From Pseudophaeobacter sp. EL27 (GTDB lineage: Bacteria; Pseudomonadota; Alphaproteobacteria; Rhodobacterales; Rhodobacteraceae), in NCBI RefSeq assembly GCF_900313025.1, contig NZ_OMPQ01000002.1:62001-126000 (forward strand): a DNA stretch of 64,000 bases, in the 5' to 3' direction. Positions 8,795 through 20,543 of this stretch are shown here, in pieces; the stretch's first letter is position 1, and each line of letters starts with the position of its first letter. A program made the position numbers and the translations under genes. The notes beneath the pieces were generated by a model that saw only the letters and a program-made list of their open reading frames with translations, made no database searches and was not told where the DNA came from.

Positions 8795-9601
8795 CTAAAG
8801 CGCCTTCAACGCATCTAAGCTCTGGCCAAAATGGGCCTTCAGACCTGCGTCAATCTCAGCGGGTTCCATCTGCCGGGTGAGCCCGGTCTGTGCCGGTTCC
8901 GATTTGTTGTCGCCATGGATTGTGCGGATATAGGCCGGCACCTGCATATCCGAGTAGAGATTAAAATGGCGCGCCAGTTTGCGGTGGTTGAACTTATAGG
9001 GGTTCGCCCCGCTCCCCACCGGTGTCACCAGCGCGGTGCCCGCAGACAATGGCGCCTGTTCAATGGCGTCAAACACCTCTGCCCCTTCTGGCGTGGCCCG
9101 CAGATAGAAGCCACGGTTATGGGCAATCACAAAAGAGCTATCAGCAGGTTGCAGCGGCAAAAGCCCTGTGGCCAAGCGGCGGGTACGGCGGACAAAATCG
9201 AGATCCACCGCGTCGTCATCATCCAGCCGGAAAAGGATACGGTGGCTGGCATCATTTGACGGCACCGAGTCATAGCCCTGCTTCAGCAGGCGATAATGGT
9301 TGCGGGTGCCAACAGGGCGCAGGTGCATATTGTCGTAGGGCGCCAGAAGATCTCCCAAACGGTTTAGATAGATCTCGGGCATGGCCTTGGCGGTCAGCAC
9401 AACCAGGTCAAAGTTGTCATCCGTTTGCTGAGCCAATGACGGCAGGCAGAGCTTTTCAAAGATACTGAACCGCAGCTCCATCCGGTCCGCATCAAACAGA
9501 TGCCGGGCTGTTTGTTTCAGACTGGAAAACCGTTCAGAGTAATAGGTTGGCGTCAGCACCGAAAAGCGCACCAGCCCCACCATGTTCATGCTCTGCGTCA
9601 T
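8795..9601 (-). CDS. Putative glycosyltransferase, paralogue of the 7117 gene
   Basis: 268 residues from the ATG at 9601, which has a GGGGAA Shine-Dalgarno; a start 24 nt further upstream is less likely. It carries FRLDDDDAVDLDFVRRTRRL around residue 130, the same acidic motif and arrangement as the product of 7117-7926, and a similar N-terminus (MVGLVRFSVLTP). Likely a cytoplasmic GT-A-type sugar transferase of the rhamnosyltransferase-like family. It is followed 5 bp later by the DMT transporter. Acceptor unknown; no capsule or LPS genes are next to it. Confidence 0.68.
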   Translation of the reverse strand: MTQSMNMVGLVRFSVLTPTYYSERFSSLKQTARHLFDADRMELRFSIFEKLCLPSLAQQTDDNFDLVVLTAKAMPEIYLNRLGDLLAPYDNMHLRPVGTRNHYRLLKQGYDSVPSNDASHRILFRLDDDDAVDLDFVRRTRRLATGLLPLQPADSSFVIAHNRGFYLRATPEGAEVFDAIEQAPLSAGTALVTPVGSGANPYKFNHRKLARHFNLYSDMQVPAYIRTIHGDNKSEPAQTGLTRQMEPAEIDAGLKAHFGQSLDALKAL

Positions 9602-9688
9602 TCGTTCCCCTGCCCCTTGGCCCATCTAGGCAAAATTGCCATTGGGCACCGCCGTTGAGGTTAGATAGCCTATGGGTGCAGTTGGCAC

Positions 9689-9723
9689 AAAAAGAAACCC
9701 CCGCAGCGGACCGCGGAGGTTTC
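9689..9723 (-). terminator. Intrinsic terminator after rpoC
   Basis: On the minus strand GAAACCTCCGC and GCGGGGGTTTC pair over 11 bp (one G-U pair) and are followed by TTTTT. It lies about 35 nt past the rpoC stop and ends the rpoBC transcript before the glycosyltransferase island. Confidence 0.85.
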
Positions 9724-9757
9724 AATCTTTTCAATCAGAGCCCTTGGGCGGCTGAAA

Positions 9758-12700
9758 TCAATCGCGGCTTTCTGGTGTATCCACCAGATTGTCGAAGGTC
9801 TCAGCTGCCAGATCGCTTTCGACCACAGGCGCTGCCAGTGCGGCGGCGGCTTCGGCTTCTTCACGACGGGCTTCAAGAACCACATTGTCGCGACCCTGTG
9901 CGATCGTACGAACGCGCTGGGTTGCACCACCGGTCCCGGCTGGGATCAGGCGACCAACAATGACGTTCTCTTTCAGGCCAACCAGTTTGTCCTTCTTCCC
10001 CTGAACCGAAGCTTCGGTCAGAACCCGGGTGGTCTCCTGGAAGGAGGCCGCCGAGATGAAGGAACGTGTCTGCAACGATGCCTTGGTGATCCCGAGCAGG
10101 ATCGGCGCGCCCTTGGCAGGACGTTTGTTGCGCGACATCGCCTTCTCATTGGCTGCGATGAACTCTGCCTTGTCGACATGTTCGCCCTTGAGCAGCGTGG
10201 TTTCACCCGAGTCCGAGATCTCCCACTTCTGCAGCATCTGGCGCACGATGACTTCGATGTGCTTATCGTTGATCTTCACACCCTGCAGGCGATAAACGTC
10301 CTGCACTTCGTCAATCATGTAGTTCGCCAGGGCTTCGACACCCATGATGCCCAGAATGTCATGCGGCGCTGGGTTACCGTCCATGATGTAGTCACCCTTC
10401 TGGACAAAGTCACCTTCCGCAACAGGAATGTGCTTGCCCTTGGGCACCATGTATTCGACGGCATCCTGTGACTCATCCGCAGGATCAATGGCGATGCGAC
10501 GCTTGTTCTTGTAGTCGCGGCCAAAGCGCACGTAACCATCTTGCTCGGCGATGATCGCGTGATCCTTGGGACGACGGGCCTCAAACAATTCCGCAACCCG
10601 TGGCAGACCACCGGTAATGTCCTTGGTCTTGGCGCCTTCACGCGGAATACGCGCAACAACGTCACCAGCCTGAACCGCTTCGTTGTCCTCAACAGAGAGA
10701 ACCGCATCCACGGACATCGGGTAGGTCACAGGGTTGCCATTGTCGAGACGCATGGGCTCGCCATTGGCATCCACCAGAATGATCTCAGGCTTGAGTTCGC
10801 TGCCTTTGGGGGCGGCGCGCCAGTCAATCACGATCTTCTGGGTCATACCTGTTGCTTCATCGGTTTCATCGCGCACCGCGATACCCGAAACCAGGTCGAC
10901 ATATTTTGTCGTACCGGATTTTTCGGCGATGATTGGCAGAGTATAGGGATCCCATTCAAACAGCTTGTCGCCACGGGCAATTTGCTGGCCCGCCTTGACG
11001 AAGAGTTTGGAACCATAGCTCAGCTTGTGGCTGGCGCGTTCTTCACCGTGCTCATCCTGGATGATCATCTTCATGTTACGACCAACAATCAGAACATCTC
11101 CATCGGAGTTTTTCAGAGTGTTTTCGTTTTCAAAGACGATCTTGCCTTCATGGCTGGCTTCCTGGAAGGACTGCTGACCACCCTGAGCAACGCCGCCGAT
11201 GTGGAATGTCCGCATCGTCAGCTGTGTACCAGGTTCACCAATCGACTGCGCGGCGATAATACCAACAGCTTCACCGGTGTTGACCATGGTGCCGCGTGCA
11301 AGGTCACGACCATAGCACATGGCGCAGACGCCTTCTTCGGCCTCACAGGTCAGAGGCGAACGAATACGCATGGTCTGAACACCGGCTTCTTCGATGGTGT
11401 CGGACAGGCGTTCGTCGATCAGCTGACCGGCAACAGCCAGGATCTCGTCGGTACCGGGACGTTTTACGTCTTCGGCAGTGACACGACCCAGGATGCGCTC
11501 ACCAAGGCTGGCAACCACTTCACCATCGTTGACCGCAGCAGAGGCCGTGATCGAGTTTTCGGTGCCACAGTCACGATCGCGAACGATGCAATCCTGTGCC
11601 ACGTCAACCAGACGACGGGTCAGATAACCCGAGTTCGCTGTTTTCAGAGCCGTATCCGACAGACCTTTACGGGCACCGTGGGTGGAGTTGAAGTACTCCA
11701 GAACCGACAGGCCTTCCTTAAAGTTCGAGATGATCGGTGTCTCGATGATGTCGCCGTTCGGCTTGGCCATCAGGCCCCGCATACCGCCCAGCTGTTTCAT
11801 CTGCGTAACCGAACCACGGGCACCAGAGTGCGCCATCATGTAGACCGAGTTTGGTTCCGCTTCAGAGCCATTGTCATGACGCTTGGAAGTCGAAATCGTG
11901 GTCATCATGGCGTCGGTGACGCGGTCGTTACACTTGGACCAGGCATCAACAACTTTGTTGTACTTTTCGCCCTGAGTGATCAGGCCGTCCATGTACTGCT
12001 GTTCAAAGTCTTTCACCAGGTCACGGGTCTCATTGACAATGGGCCATTTGGTTTCAGGAACAACCATGTCGTCCTTGCCAAACGAGATACCCGCTTTAAA
12101 GGCTTCGCGGAAACCCATGGTCATGATCTGATCACAGAAGATAACCGACTCTTTCTGACCGCAGTAACGATAGACCGTATCGATGACCTGCTGAACTTCC
12201 TTCTTCCGCAGAAGACGGTTCACCAGCTCAAACGGAGCCTTGGCGTTCTTTGGCAGCAATGCGCCCAGCATGACGCGACCCGGCGTGGTTTCAAAGCGCT
12301 GAAGCACCTCGTTGCCTTCGTCGTCGATCTGGGTAATCCGCGCAGTCACACGGGAGTGCAGGTGAACTTCACCGGCGTCCAGCGCGTGCTGTACTTCTTC
12401 GATGGTGCCAAAGACCTTGCCTTCACCGATCATGCCTTCGCGGTCCAGGGTCACATAGTAGAGACCCAAGATCATATCCTGCGAAGGAACGATGATTGGT
12501 GCGCCGTTTGCAGGCGACAGAACGTTGTTGGTCGACATCATCAGAACACGCGCTTCCAGCTGGGCCTCAAGGCTCAGTGGAACGTGAACAGCCATCTGGT
12601 CACCGTCAAAGTCAGCGTTAAAGGCCGAGCAGACCAGCGGGTGCAGCTGGATAGCCTTGCCTTCGATCAGCGTGGGTTCAAACGCTTGGATACCAAGACG

Positions 12701-13999
12701 GTGCAGCGTTGGCGCACGGTTCAGCATGACAGGGTGTTCGCGGATGACCTCATCCAGGATATCCCAGACTTCGGGACGCTCTTTTTCCACCAGCTTCTTC
12801 GCCTGCTTCACGGTGGAGGACAGACCTTTGGCCTCCAGACGCGAGTAGATGAAGGGCTTGAAGAGTTCCAAGGCCATCTTTTTCGGCAAGCCACATTGAT
12901 GCAGCTTGAGTTCCGGGCCGGTCACAATGACCGAACGACCGGAGAAGTCGACGCGCTTACCCAAAAGGTTCTGACGGAAGCGGCCCTGCTTACCCTTCAG
13001 CATGTCGCTGAGCGATTTCAGCGGACGCTTGTTGGCACCAGTGATGACGCGACCACGACGGCCGTTGTCGAACAGCGCATCGACAGATTCCTGCAGCATC
13101 CGCTTTTCGTTGCGGACGATGATGTCAGGCGCGCGCAGCTCAATCAGACGCTTCAGACGGTTGTTCCGGTTGATCACCCGACGATAGAGATCGTTGAGAT
13201 CGGACGTCGCAAAACGGCCACCATCCAGCGGCACCAGCGGGCGCAGTTCTGGTGGGATGACCGGGATCACGGTCATGATCATCCACTCTGGGCGGTTGCC
13301 GGATTCCAGGAAGGATTCGACAACTTTCAGACGTTTGATGATCTTCTTGGGCTTCAGCTCACCGGTGGCCTCAGCCAGCTCGGCGCGCAGGTGCTCTGCC
13401 TCAGAGTCCAGATCAATGGCCGCCAGCATTTCGCGGATCGCTTCTGCGCCGATATTGGCGGTGAAAGCATCCATGCCATAGGCATCCTGAGCGTCCATAT
13501 ACTCTTCTTCGCTCATCATCTGGCCATAGGTCAGATCGGTCAGACCTGGCTCGATAACAACGTAGTTTTCAAAGTACAGAACCCGCTCCAGATCGCGCAG
13601 TGTCATGTCCAGCATGAGACCGATCCGGCTGGGGAGCGATTTCAGGAACCAGATATGCGCCACTGGGGAGGCCAGTTCGATATGGCCCATGCGCTCACGG
13701 CGCACCTTCTGCAGGGTAACTTCAACACCACATTTCTCGCAGACAACGCCGCGATACTTCATGCGCTTATATTTACCGCAAAGGCATTCGTAGTCTTTGA
13801 TCGGGCCAAAGATACGGGCACAGAACAGACCATCGCGCTCGGGCTTGAAGGTCCGGTAGTTGATGGTTTCTGGCTTTTTGATTTCGCCATAGGACCAAGA
13901 CAGGATCCGTTCCGGTGACGCCAAGGATACTTTGATTTCATCAAAGACCTTTGTGGGCGTCAACGGGTTGAACGGGTTGTTGGTGATTTCCTGGTTCAT
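9758..13999 (-). CDS. rpoC: DNA-directed RNA polymerase subunit beta'
   Basis: 1413-residue beta' subunit of RNA polymerase. The N-terminal zinc site [20 protein letters not shown] (around 70-90), the catalytic Mg-binding NADFDGDQ (around 463), the trigger-loop and bridge-helix region ([18 protein letters not shown]) and the second cysteine cluster (CGTE...[13 protein letters not shown]) are all intact. Length matches alphaproteobacterial beta'. It starts 54 bp after rpoB and is followed by a strong terminator. No insertion or frameshift seen. Confidence 0.99.
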   Translation of the reverse strand: MNQEITNNPFNPLTPTKVFDEIKVSLASPERILSWSYGEIKKPETINYRTFKPERDGLFCARIFGPIKDYECLCGKYKRMKYRGVVCEKCGVEVTLQKVRRERMGHIELASPVAHIWFLKSLPSRIGLMLDMTLRDLERVLYFENYVVIEPGLTDLTYGQMMSEEEYMDAQDAYGMDAFTANIGAEAIREMLAAIDLDSEAEHLRAELAEATGELKPKKIIKRLKVVESFLESGNRPEWMIMTVIPVIPPELRPLVPLDGGRFATSDLNDLYRRVINRNNRLKRLIELRAPDIIVRNEKRMLQESVDALFDNGRRGRVITGANKRPLKSLSDMLKGKQGRFRQNLLGKRVDFSGRSVIVTGPELKLHQCGLPKKMALELFKPFIYSRLEAKGLSSTVKQAKKLVEKERPEVWDILDEVIREHPVMLNRAPTLHRLGIQAFEPTLIEGKAIQLHPLVCSAFNADFDGDQMAVHVPLSLEAQLEARVLMMSTNNVLSPANGAPIIVPSQDMILGLYYVTLDREGMIGEGKVFGTIEEVQHALDAGEVHLHSRVTARITQIDDEGNEVLQRFETTPGRVMLGALLPKNAKAPFELVNRLLRKKEVQQVIDTVYRYCGQKESVIFCDQIMTMGFREAFKAGISFGKDDMVVPETKWPIVNETRDLVKDFEQQYMDGLITQGEKYNKVVDAWSKCNDRVTDAMMTTISTSKRHDNGSEAEPNSVYMMAHSGARGSVTQMKQLGGMRGLMAKPNGDIIETPIISNFKEGLSVLEYFNSTHGARKGLSDTALKTANSGYLTRRLVDVAQDCIVRDRDCGTENSITASAAVNDGEVVASLGERILGRVTAEDVKRPGTDEILAVAGQLIDERLSDTIEEAGVQTMRIRSPLTCEAEEGVCAMCYGRDLARGTMVNTGEAVGIIAAQSIGEPGTQLTMRTFHIGGVAQGGQQSFQEASHEGKIVFENENTLKNSDGDVLIVGRNMKMIIQDEHGEERASHKLSYGSKLFVKAGQQIARGDKLFEWDPYTLPIIAEKSGTTKYVDLVSGIAVRDETDEATGMTQKIVIDWRAAPKGSELKPEIILVDANGEPMRLDNGNPVTYPMSVDAVLSVEDNEAVQAGDVVARIPREGAKTKDITGGLPRVAELFEARRPKDHAIIAEQDGYVRFGRDYKNKRRIAIDPADESQDAVEYMVPKGKHIPVAEGDFVQKGDYIMDGNPAPHDILGIMGVEALANYMIDEVQDVYRLQGVKINDKHIEVIVRQMLQKWEISDSGETTLLKGEHVDKAEFIAANEKAMSRNKRPAKGAPILLGITKASLQTRSFISAASFQETTRVLTEASVQGKKDKLVGLKENVIVGRLIPAGTGGATQRVRTIAQGRDNVVLEARREEAEAAAALAAPVVESDLAAETFDNLVDTPESRD

Positions 14000-14053
14000 T
14001 TGTGTTTCCTCAAATTTGTGCGGAAGGGTGGAGGGAAGTAAGGGCGGGCGCCC

Positions 14054-17000
14054 TTACTCCTCTTCCTCCGCATCCAGGAGTTCCATGTTCAGGCCGAGGC
14101 CACGGACTTCTTTGACCAGAACGTTGAAGCTTTCGGGTACGCCCGCTTCAAAGTTGTCCTCGCCCTTGACGATCGATTCATAGACCTTGGTCCGACCGGC
14201 AACGTCATCCGATTTAACGGTGAGCATTTCCTGCAGGGTGTAGGCGGCGCCATAGGCTTCGAGAGCCCAGACTTCCATTTCCCCGAAACGCTGACCACCA
14301 AACTGCGCCTTACCACCCAATGGCTGCTGGGTAACCAGCGAGTATGGGCCAGTGGAACGGGCGTGGATTTTGTCGTCAACCAGGTGATGCAGTTTCAGCA
14401 GGTACTTGATACCGACGGTCACAGGGCGGGCAAACTGCTCACCGGTACGACCATCATACAGAACCGACTGACCAGAGGAGTCGAACCCGGCGCGCACCAG
14501 CGCGTCGTTTACGTCAGCCTCTTTGGCACCGTCAAAGACAGGTGTCGCAATTGGCACACCGCGGGTCACATTGCCTGCCGCCTCAAGAAGATCGTCTTCG
14601 GACATGTCCGCCAGACCTTCTTCATAGACGTTTTCGCCATAGGCATGTTTCATCGCGTCCCGAACAGGGGTCAGATCGCCGGAGCGACGGAATTCCTGCA
14701 GCGCATCATCCACCTGGATGCCCAGACCGCGTGCGGCCCAGCCCATATGCGTTTCAAGAATCTGACCAACGTTCATCCGCGAGGGAACACCGAGCGGGTT
14801 CAGACAGAAATCGACAGGGGTACCATCCTGAAGGAACGGCATGTCCTCCATGGGAACCACTTTCGAGATCACACCTTTGTTGCCGTGACGACCAGCCATT
14901 TTATCACCTGGCTGAAGCTTACGCTTCACGGCGATAAAGACTTTGACCATCTTCATCACACCGGGCGGCAGATCGTCACCACGGCGGACTTTTTCAACCT
15001 TGTCTTCAAAACGGGCGTCCAGAGCACGTTTCTGTGCCTCGTACTGCTCGTTCAGGGCCTCAACAACCTTGGCGTCCTGCTCTTCTTCCAGAGCGATCAT
15101 CCACCACTGGCCACGGCTCAGTTGCGACAGGGCATCTTCGTCAACGGCGGCACCGGTACGGATACCTTTGGGGCCTTTGACAGCCACTTTACCCAGCAGC
15201 ATGCTGCGCAGACGGGCGTAGATGTTGCGGTCCAGGATCGCGAGCTCATCGTCGCGGTCACGGGCCAGACGTTCGACTTCTTCACGCTCGATCTGCAGCG
15301 CACGCTCGTCTTTTTCCACACCATGACGGTTGAAGACGCGGACTTCGACGATTGTGCCGTAGTCACCAGGCTTCACCCGCAGGGAGGTGTCACGCACGTC
15401 CGAGGCTTTCTCACCAAAGATGGCGCGCAGCAGTTTCTCTTCTGGCGTCATTGGGCTTTCGCCCTTTGGTGTGATCTTGCCGACCAGAATATCGCCCGGT
15501 TCAACATCAGCGCCGATGTACACGATGCCAGCCTCGTCGAGGTTGCGCAGTGCTTCTTCACCAACGTTGGGGATGTCACGGGTGATTTCTTCTGGGCCCA
15601 GCTTGGTATCACGGGCGGCGACTTCAAATTCTTCGATGTGGATCGAAGTAAAGACGTCGTCACGGGCGATACGCTCGGAGATCAGAATGGAGTCTTCGTA
15701 GTTGTAGCCATTCCAGGGCATGAAGGCTACGACGACGTTTTTACCCAGAGCCAGTTCACCAATATCGGTGGAGGGGCCATCGGCAATCACTTCGCCCTTG
15801 CGGACTTCCTGGCCTACTTTCACCAGCGGACGCTGGTTGATGCAGGTGTTCTGGTTCGAACGCTGGAATTTGCGCATGCGGTAGATGTCTACGCCTGCGT
15901 CACCCAGTTCGAGATCGGATGTGGCGCGAATAACGATACGCTGAGCATCAACCTGATCGATGATACCGCCGCGTTTCGCCATGATCGCCGCACCAGAATC
16001 GCGGGCCACAACTTCTTCGATGCCGGTGCCGACCAATGGGGCCTCGGCGCGCAAAAGTGGAACCGCCTGACGTTGCATGTTCGAACCCATCAGGGCCCGG
16101 TTCGCATCGTCATTTTCAAGGAACGGGATAAGCGACGCCGCAACCGAGACCAGCTGCTTCGGCGAAACGTCGATCAGATCAACGCTTTCGCTAGGCGCCA
16201 GGGTGTAGTCACCGGATTGACGGGTCGAGACAAGATCGTTCTTGAACTTGCCGTTCTCATCCAGCGAGGCGTTGGCCTGAGCCACAGTGTGGCGCATTTC
16301 TTCGGTCGCCGACATGTAGTGAACTTCGTCAGTCACTTTGCCTTCGTTCACAACACGATAAGGCGTCTCGATGAAGCCATACTTGTTGACGCGGGCAAAG
16401 GTCGCCAGCGAGTTGATCAGACCAATGTTCGGGCCTTCCGGCGTTTCAATGGGACACATCCGGCCATAGTGGGTCGGGTGAACATCTCGCACTTCAAAAC
16501 CGGCACGCTCACGGGTCAGACCGCCAGGCCCAAGCGCCGAGAGACGGCGTTTGTGGGTGACTTCCGACAGCGGGTTGGTTTGGTCCATGAACTGCGACAG
16601 CTGCGAAGAGCCGAAGAATTCACGCACCGCAGCCGCGGCGGGTTTGGCGTTGATCAGATCCTGTGGCATCACAGTGTCGATCTCGACAGAAGACATCCGC
16701 TCTTTGATCGCGCGCTCCATGCGCAGCAGACCAACGCGGTACTGGTTTTCCATCAATTCGCCAACGGACCGTACACGACGGTTGCCCAGGTGGTCGATGT
16801 CATCGATGCCGCCACGGCCATCACGCAGATCAACCAGGGCCTTGATGCAGGAGACGATGTCTTCCTTGCGCAGGGTCCGCTGGGTGTCTTCGGCGTCCAG
16901 TGCCAGACGCATGTTCATTTTCACCCGACCAACGGCCGAGAGATCATAGCGTTCACTATCAAAGAACAATGTGTCAAACAGCGCAGAAGCAGCTTCGACG

Positions 17001-18190
17001 GTGGGTGGCTCGCCTGGGCGCATCACACGGTAGATATCCATAAGCGCGGTATCGCGACCCATGTTTTTATCCGCCGCCATGGTGTTGCGCATGTAGGGGC
17101 CAACATTGACGTTGTCGATGTCCAGAACAGGAATATCGGTGATCCCGGCATCCATCAGCTCTTTGACGGTACCGCCAATGATCTCGCCACCCTTGTCGTG
17201 TTCCAGGGTCAGCTCATCGCCGGCCTCAACGTAGATCGCACCGTTTTCTTCGTTGATGATATCCTTGGCGACGAACTTGCCAAGAATGTTATCAAACGGG
17301 ACCAGAAGATTGCTGATCGCGCCCTCGTCGATCATCTTCTTCACGGCACGGGGGGTTACCTTTTTGCCAGCTTCGGCAAAGATCTCACCGGAGGCCGCAT
17401 CGACCAGATCAAAGGTCGGGCGGGTGCCACGCACACGATCGGGGAAGAAGGGGGTCACCCAACCACGGCTCTTATCGAGCGAGTAGTTCACCGTGTCGTA
17501 GTAGGAATCCATGATGGTTTCCTGGTCCAGCCCCAGCGCATAAAGCAGGGTAGTCACAGGCAGTTTGCGGCGACGGTCGATCCGGGCAAAAACGATGTCT
17601 TTGGCGTCGAATTCGAAGTCCAGCCAGGAGCCGCGATACGGGATAATGCGGCAGGCAAACAGCAGCTTACCAGAGGAATGCGTCTTACCCTTGTCGTGAT
17701 CAAAGAACACGCCAGGCGAGCGGTGCATCTGGGAGACGATAACACGCTCGGTGCCATTGACGACAAAGGTGCCATTGGGGGTCATCAGAGGCATATCGCC
17801 CATGAAGACGTCTTGCTCTTTGATGTCCTTGACCGACTTGGCGCCGGTATCTTCGTCGATATCAAACACGATCAGACGCAGAGTAACCTTCAGCGGCGCT
17901 GAATAGGTCATGTCGCGCTGCATGCACTCTTCGACGTCGTATTTGGGCTTCTCGAACGCGTATTTCACGAACTCCAGAACGGAGGTTTCGTTGAAATCCT
18001 TGATCGGGAAAACCGACTGGAATACGCCCTTGATACCCTCACCGTCGAGCGGCTCTGGGGAATCTCCGGAACGGAGAAACAGGTCGTATGACGATTTCTG
18101 AACCTCAATGAGGTTCGGCATATCCAGCACTTCGCGGATTTTGCCATAGTATTTACGTAGACGTTTCTGGCCAAGGAACGTTTGAGCCAT
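14054..18190 (-). CDS. rpoB: DNA-directed RNA polymerase subunit beta
   Basis: 1378-residue beta subunit. The start is set at [18 protein letters not shown], preceded by AAAGGTGA; the nine additional upstream codons are not conserved. The rifampicin region reads [30 protein letters not shown], with the key Q, D, H, R, S and L positions wild type, predicting rifampicin sensitivity. The C-terminal clamp segment ends [12 protein letters not shown]. It is cotranscribed with rpoC; a 13-bp near-perfect hairpin sits between rplL and rpoB. Confidence 0.99.
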   Translation of the reverse strand: MAQTFLGQKRLRKYYGKIREVLDMPNLIEVQKSSYDLFLRSGDSPEPLDGEGIKGVFQSVFPIKDFNETSVLEFVKYAFEKPKYDVEECMQRDMTYSAPLKVTLRLIVFDIDEDTGAKSVKDIKEQDVFMGDMPLMTPNGTFVVNGTERVIVSQMHRSPGVFFDHDKGKTHSSGKLLFACRIIPYRGSWLDFEFDAKDIVFARIDRRRKLPVTTLLYALGLDQETIMDSYYDTVNYSLDKSRGWVTPFFPDRVRGTRPTFDLVDAASGEIFAEAGKKVTPRAVKKMIDEGAISNLLVPFDNILGKFVAKDIINEENGAIYVEAGDELTLEHDKGGEIIGGTVKELMDAGITDIPVLDIDNVNVGPYMRNTMAADKNMGRDTALMDIYRVMRPGEPPTVEAASALFDTLFFDSERYDLSAVGRVKMNMRLALDAEDTQRTLRKEDIVSCIKALVDLRDGRGGIDDIDHLGNRRVRSVGELMENQYRVGLLRMERAIKERMSSVEIDTVMPQDLINAKPAAAAVREFFGSSQLSQFMDQTNPLSEVTHKRRLSALGPGGLTRERAGFEVRDVHPTHYGRMCPIETPEGPNIGLINSLATFARVNKYGFIETPYRVVNEGKVTDEVHYMSATEEMRHTVAQANASLDENGKFKNDLVSTRQSGDYTLAPSESVDLIDVSPKQLVSVAASLIPFLENDDANRALMGSNMQRQAVPLLRAEAPLVGTGIEEVVARDSGAAIMAKRGGIIDQVDAQRIVIRATSDLELGDAGVDIYRMRKFQRSNQNTCINQRPLVKVGQEVRKGEVIADGPSTDIGELALGKNVVVAFMPWNGYNYEDSILISERIARDDVFTSIHIEEFEVAARDTKLGPEEITRDIPNVGEEALRNLDEAGIVYIGADVEPGDILVGKITPKGESPMTPEEKLLRAIFGEKASDVRDTSLRVKPGDYGTIVEVRVFNRHGVEKDERALQIEREEVERLARDRDDELAILDRNIYARLRSMLLGKVAVKGPKGIRTGAAVDEDALSQLSRGQWWMIALEEEQDAKVVEALNEQYEAQKRALDARFEDKVEKVRRGDDLPPGVMKMVKVFIAVKRKLQPGDKMAGRHGNKGVISKVVPMEDMPFLQDGTPVDFCLNPLGVPSRMNVGQILETHMGWAARGLGIQVDDALQEFRRSGDLTPVRDAMKHAYGENVYEEGLADMSEDDLLEAAGNVTRGVPIATPVFDGAKEADVNDALVRAGFDSSGQSVLYDGRTGEQFARPVTVGIKYLLKLHHLVDDKIHARSTGPYSLVTQQPLGGKAQFGGQRFGEMEVWALEAYGAAYTLQEMLTVKSDDVAGRTKVYESIVKGEDNFEAGVPESFNVLVKEVRGLGLNMELLDAEEEE

Positions 18191-18370
18191 GTCAGATGTC
18201 ACCTTTCGAGTTCTCACCGGTCAAGACTGCTGCCGGGCCACAGCATCTTGCCCATACGAGACAGCGTGGTTGGATCTATTCATGGCCACCGTCCCGAATG
18301 GCGGCCTCCCGATCCGTTGAACCTCGCCTGAGAAAAGGCCGTTAACTATGGCCCTTACTGAGACAGATTC

Positions 18371-18400
18371 GGCTGGACCCGAATTTCTTCGGATCCAGCC
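18371..18400 (-). promoter_or_regulatory. Hairpin between rplL and rpoB
   Basis: GGCTGGATCCGAA and TTCGGGTCCAGCC (minus strand) pair over 13 bp with a single non-Watson-Crick position and a 4-nt loop. No T run follows, so it is not a plain terminator. In E. coli the rplL-rpoB gap contains an attenuator and an RNase III site; the same role here is inference. The rest of the 266-bp gap shows nothing recognisable. Confidence 0.55.
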
Positions 18401-18456
18401 TGAATTTTGCAAGGATAAGGTCAGGAAATCCCGACCAACTCCCCAGACAAAATGGC

Positions 18457-18828
18457 TTAGGCCACTTCGACTTCGGCGCCAGCTGCTTCCAGCTTGCCTT
18501 TGACTTCTTCGGCTTCGTCTTTCGACACGCCTTCTTTGATCTTGCCGCCAGCTTCGACCAGCTCTTTGGCTTCTTTCAGGCCAAGACCGGTGATCGCGCG
18601 AACTTCTTTGATCACGTTGATCTTGGACGCGCCGGCGTTCTTCAGAACGACGTCGAATTCGGTTTTTTCTTCTTCAGCAGCGCCGCCATCGGCGGGGCCT
18701 GCCATCATCACTGCGCCGCCAGCGGCGGGCTCGATGCCATACTCGTCTTTGAGGATGGTTTTCAGTTCTTGTGCTTCCAGCAGGGTCAGACCCACGATGC
18801 TTTCTGCGAGTGCTTTCAGATCAGCCAT
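18457..18828 (-). CDS. rplL: 50S ribosomal protein L7/L12
   Basis: 123-residue L7/L12, the acidic multi-copy stalk protein that recruits EF-Tu and EF-G. It has the N-terminal dimerisation domain ([20 protein letters not shown]), an Ala/Gly-rich hinge ([19 protein letters not shown]) and the C-terminal factor-binding domain with [20 protein letters not shown]. It is 81 bp after rplJ. The hairpin at 18371-18400 separates it from rpoB and could set the stalk-protein to polymerase ratio. Confidence 0.98.
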   Translation of the reverse strand: MADLKALAESIVGLTLLEAQELKTILKDEYGIEPAAGGAVMMAGPADGGAAEEEKTEFDVVLKNAGASKINVIKEVRAITGLGLKEAKELVEAGGKIKEGVSKDEAEEVKGKLEAAGAEVEVA

Positions 18829-18909
18829 TGTATCAGCTCTTTCCGTGTTCAGTGTATGTGTTCTAACGCATGGGATATTTCCCCACGCCAGTCATTCAGT
18901 GCTAACCGC

Positions 18910-19428
18910 TTACGCAGCTTCCGCCTTCTCTTCGATGGTCGAAAGAATGCTTGCGATATTGCTTGCAGGTGCGCCAATGGCCCCAGCGATGTTGCTTGCA
19001 GGTGCGCCGATGCAGCTTGCGATCTGAGCAATAAGCTCGTCGCGCGAAGGCATTTTCGACACAGCTGTAACACCAGCCCGGTCCAGAGCGTTCTCACCCA
19101 TTGCGCCGCCAAGAATTTCGAATTTCTTGTTCTCTTTGGCGAATTCCTCGGCAACCTTGGCCGCAGCCACAGGATCCTCGGAGTAGGTCAGAACGGTCAT
19201 CCCCGTCAGCAGGTTAGACATGCTTTCACACGGCTTACCCTCGAGGGCGATTTTGGCGAGCCTGTTTTTGGCAACACGCACGGCACTACCAGCTTCGCTT
19301 GCGCGCGCTCGTAGGTCCTGCATCTCAGCAACTGTCAGACCGACGTAGTGGGAAACCACCACGACGCCAGAGCTTTCGAAGATCTGGCCGAGTTCCTCGA
19401 CCAATTTCTCTTTCTGGGCTCTATCCAC
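18910..19428 (-). CDS. rplJ: 50S ribosomal protein L10
   Basis: 172-residue L10, the stalk base that anchors L7/L12 dimers. The start is a GTG at 19428 ([18 protein letters not shown]), chosen because it gives the usual L10 N-terminus and is preceded by GGAGAG; the longer reading to 19482 would run through a leader hairpin. The C-terminus contains an 11-residue tandem repeat (IGAPASNIA twice), encoded by two copies of a 17-nt segment at 18959-18975 and 18992-19008. L10 usually autoregulates through its leader. Confidence 0.95.
   Translation of the reverse strand: MDRAQKEKLVEELGQIFESSGVVVVSHYVGLTVAEMQDLRARASEAGSAVRVAKNRLAKIALEGKPCESMSNLLTGMTVLTYSEDPVAAAKVAEEFAKENKKFEILGGAMGENALDRAGVTAVSKMPSRDELIAQIASCIGAPASNIAGAIGAPASNIASILSTIEEKAEAA
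18959..19008 (-). repeat. 33-bp-period tandem repeat inside rplJ
   Basis: A 17-nt segment, identical at 18959-18975 and 18992-19008, repeats with a period of 33 bp (11 codons) and gives two IGAPASNIA units in the C-terminal region of L10, which in the family binds L7/L12. Reading frame is preserved. Confidence 0.75.
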
Positions 19429-19444
19429 AGTTCTCTCCAAATTT

Positions 19445-19460
19445 GGGGTGTAAACACCCC
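19445..19460 (-). promoter_or_regulatory. Palindromic hairpin in the rplJ leader
   Basis: Perfect 7-bp stem GGGGTGT / ACACCCC with a 2-nt loop, just upstream of the GGAGAG Shine-Dalgarno and 17 nt before the GTG of rplJ. A second inverted repeat (AAAGCG / CGCTTT, 19631-19656) lies further upstream. The 415-bp gap between rplA and rplJ has no gene; it is a long leader, as expected for L10-regulated mRNAs. Confidence 0.5.
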
Positions 19461-19783
19461 GGCTCATTGATGTGCCAGACATAAATGCCTGACGTTCAAG
19501 TCCGTTTTACCGGGATAGCCAACCTCGCCCGAAGGTATAAAGAACCCTCGATCTTATTTGTCTTTCCCGTCTCAGGAGGGAAATTAAGACCCGATCGACA
19601 GGTCACCCACCATCTTGGACGAAATGAAATAAAGCGCACGACGAATCGCACGCTTTACCTCTTGGTCGTATTACTGCCAATTCGAGGGATTTCCAAGTGG
19701 TAAATCATCCAATCCGGAACAAGGGCCGGACAGCCTAAAAAACCAGCACCGTTTCCCGCGAAACGCCGCGCTCCAGTGACAAT

Positions 19784-19813
19784 AGAAAAAGGGCGGGCCC
19801 TTCGGCGCCGCCC
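19784..19813 (-). terminator. Intrinsic terminator after rplA
   Basis: GC-rich hairpin with a GGGCGG / CCGCCC stem (19791-19813), followed on the minus strand by TTTTT. It lies about 30 nt past the rplA stop and separates the rplKA transcript from rplJL. Confidence 0.85.
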
Positions 19814-19843
19814 ATTCTCAATTCACATCGACAAGTTGCGATC

Positions 19844-20542
19844 TCACTCAGAGACAGCAGCGTCCACGTCCAGGGTCACACCAGGGCCCATTGTCGAAGT
19901 CAGAACGATCTTCTTCATGTAGGCACCTTTGGCACCCGATGGGCGCGCCTTGGCAACGGCGGCGATAAAGGCAGAGACGTTTTCGGCCAGCTTGGCTTCG
20001 TCGAAGGACGCTTTGCCAACGCCTGCGTGCACAACGCCACCTTTTTCAGCTTTGAACTGAACTTCGCCGCCTTTGGCCGCTTCGACAGCTGCCTTGACGT
20101 CCATGGTCACGGTGCCAACTTTTGGGTTTGGCATCAGGTTACGTGGGCCGAGGACCTTACCCAGACGACCAACGATTGGCATCATGTCAGGGGTGGCAAT
20201 ACAACGATCAAAATCGAGGTTACCGGCCTGGATGCTTTCCATCAGGTCTTCTGCGCCAACAATGTCTGCACCAGCAGCTGTTGCTTCGTCAGCCTTGGGG
20301 CCACGAGCGAATACCGCAACGCGCATGGCTTTGCCGGTGCCGTTTGGCAGGCCAACAACGCCACGAACCATCTGGTCCGCGTGACGGGTGTCAACGCCGA
20401 GGTTCAGAGCAATCTCGATGGTCTCGTCGAACTTCGAGGTTGCATTGGCTTTGACCAGAGCAACGGCTTCAGCAACGGTGAGGTTGGCTTTGCCAGCGAC
20501 TGCTTCGCGCGCGGCGCGTGTACGTTTTCCGAGCTTTGCCAT
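19844..20542 (-). CDS. rplA: 50S ribosomal protein L1
   Basis: 232-residue L1, the mobile 23S rRNA stalk protein near the E site and, in other bacteria, the translational repressor of the L11 operon. [18 protein letters not shown] and the [20 protein letters not shown] and [16 protein letters not shown] blocks are diagnostic. Normal length. It starts 1 bp after the rplK stop, so the two are coupled, and it is followed by a terminator. Confidence 0.98.
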   Translation of the reverse strand: MAKLGKRTRAAREAVAGKANLTVAEAVALVKANATSKFDETIEIALNLGVDTRHADQMVRGVVGLPNGTGKAMRVAVFARGPKADEATAAGADIVGAEDLMESIQAGNLDFDRCIATPDMMPIVGRLGKVLGPRNLMPNPKVGTVTMDVKAAVEAAKGGEVQFKAEKGGVVHAGVGKASFDEAKLAENVSAFIAAVAKARPSGAKGAYMKKIVLTSTMGPGVTLDVDAAVSE

Positions 20543-20543
20543 C

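Noticed and set aside
10541-13918. 1125-codon plus-strand open frame opposite rpoC
   Set aside because: Antisense of rpoC; no ribosome-binding site or family similarity.
14363-17902. 1179-codon plus-strand open frame opposite rpoB
   Set aside because: Antisense of rpoB for the same reasons.
19640-19740. Possible rplJ promoter (TTGGAA-17-TAATAC, minus strand)
   Set aside because: The -10 matches consensus poorly and several other weak combinations exist in the same A/T-rich stretch, so no one site can be supported.
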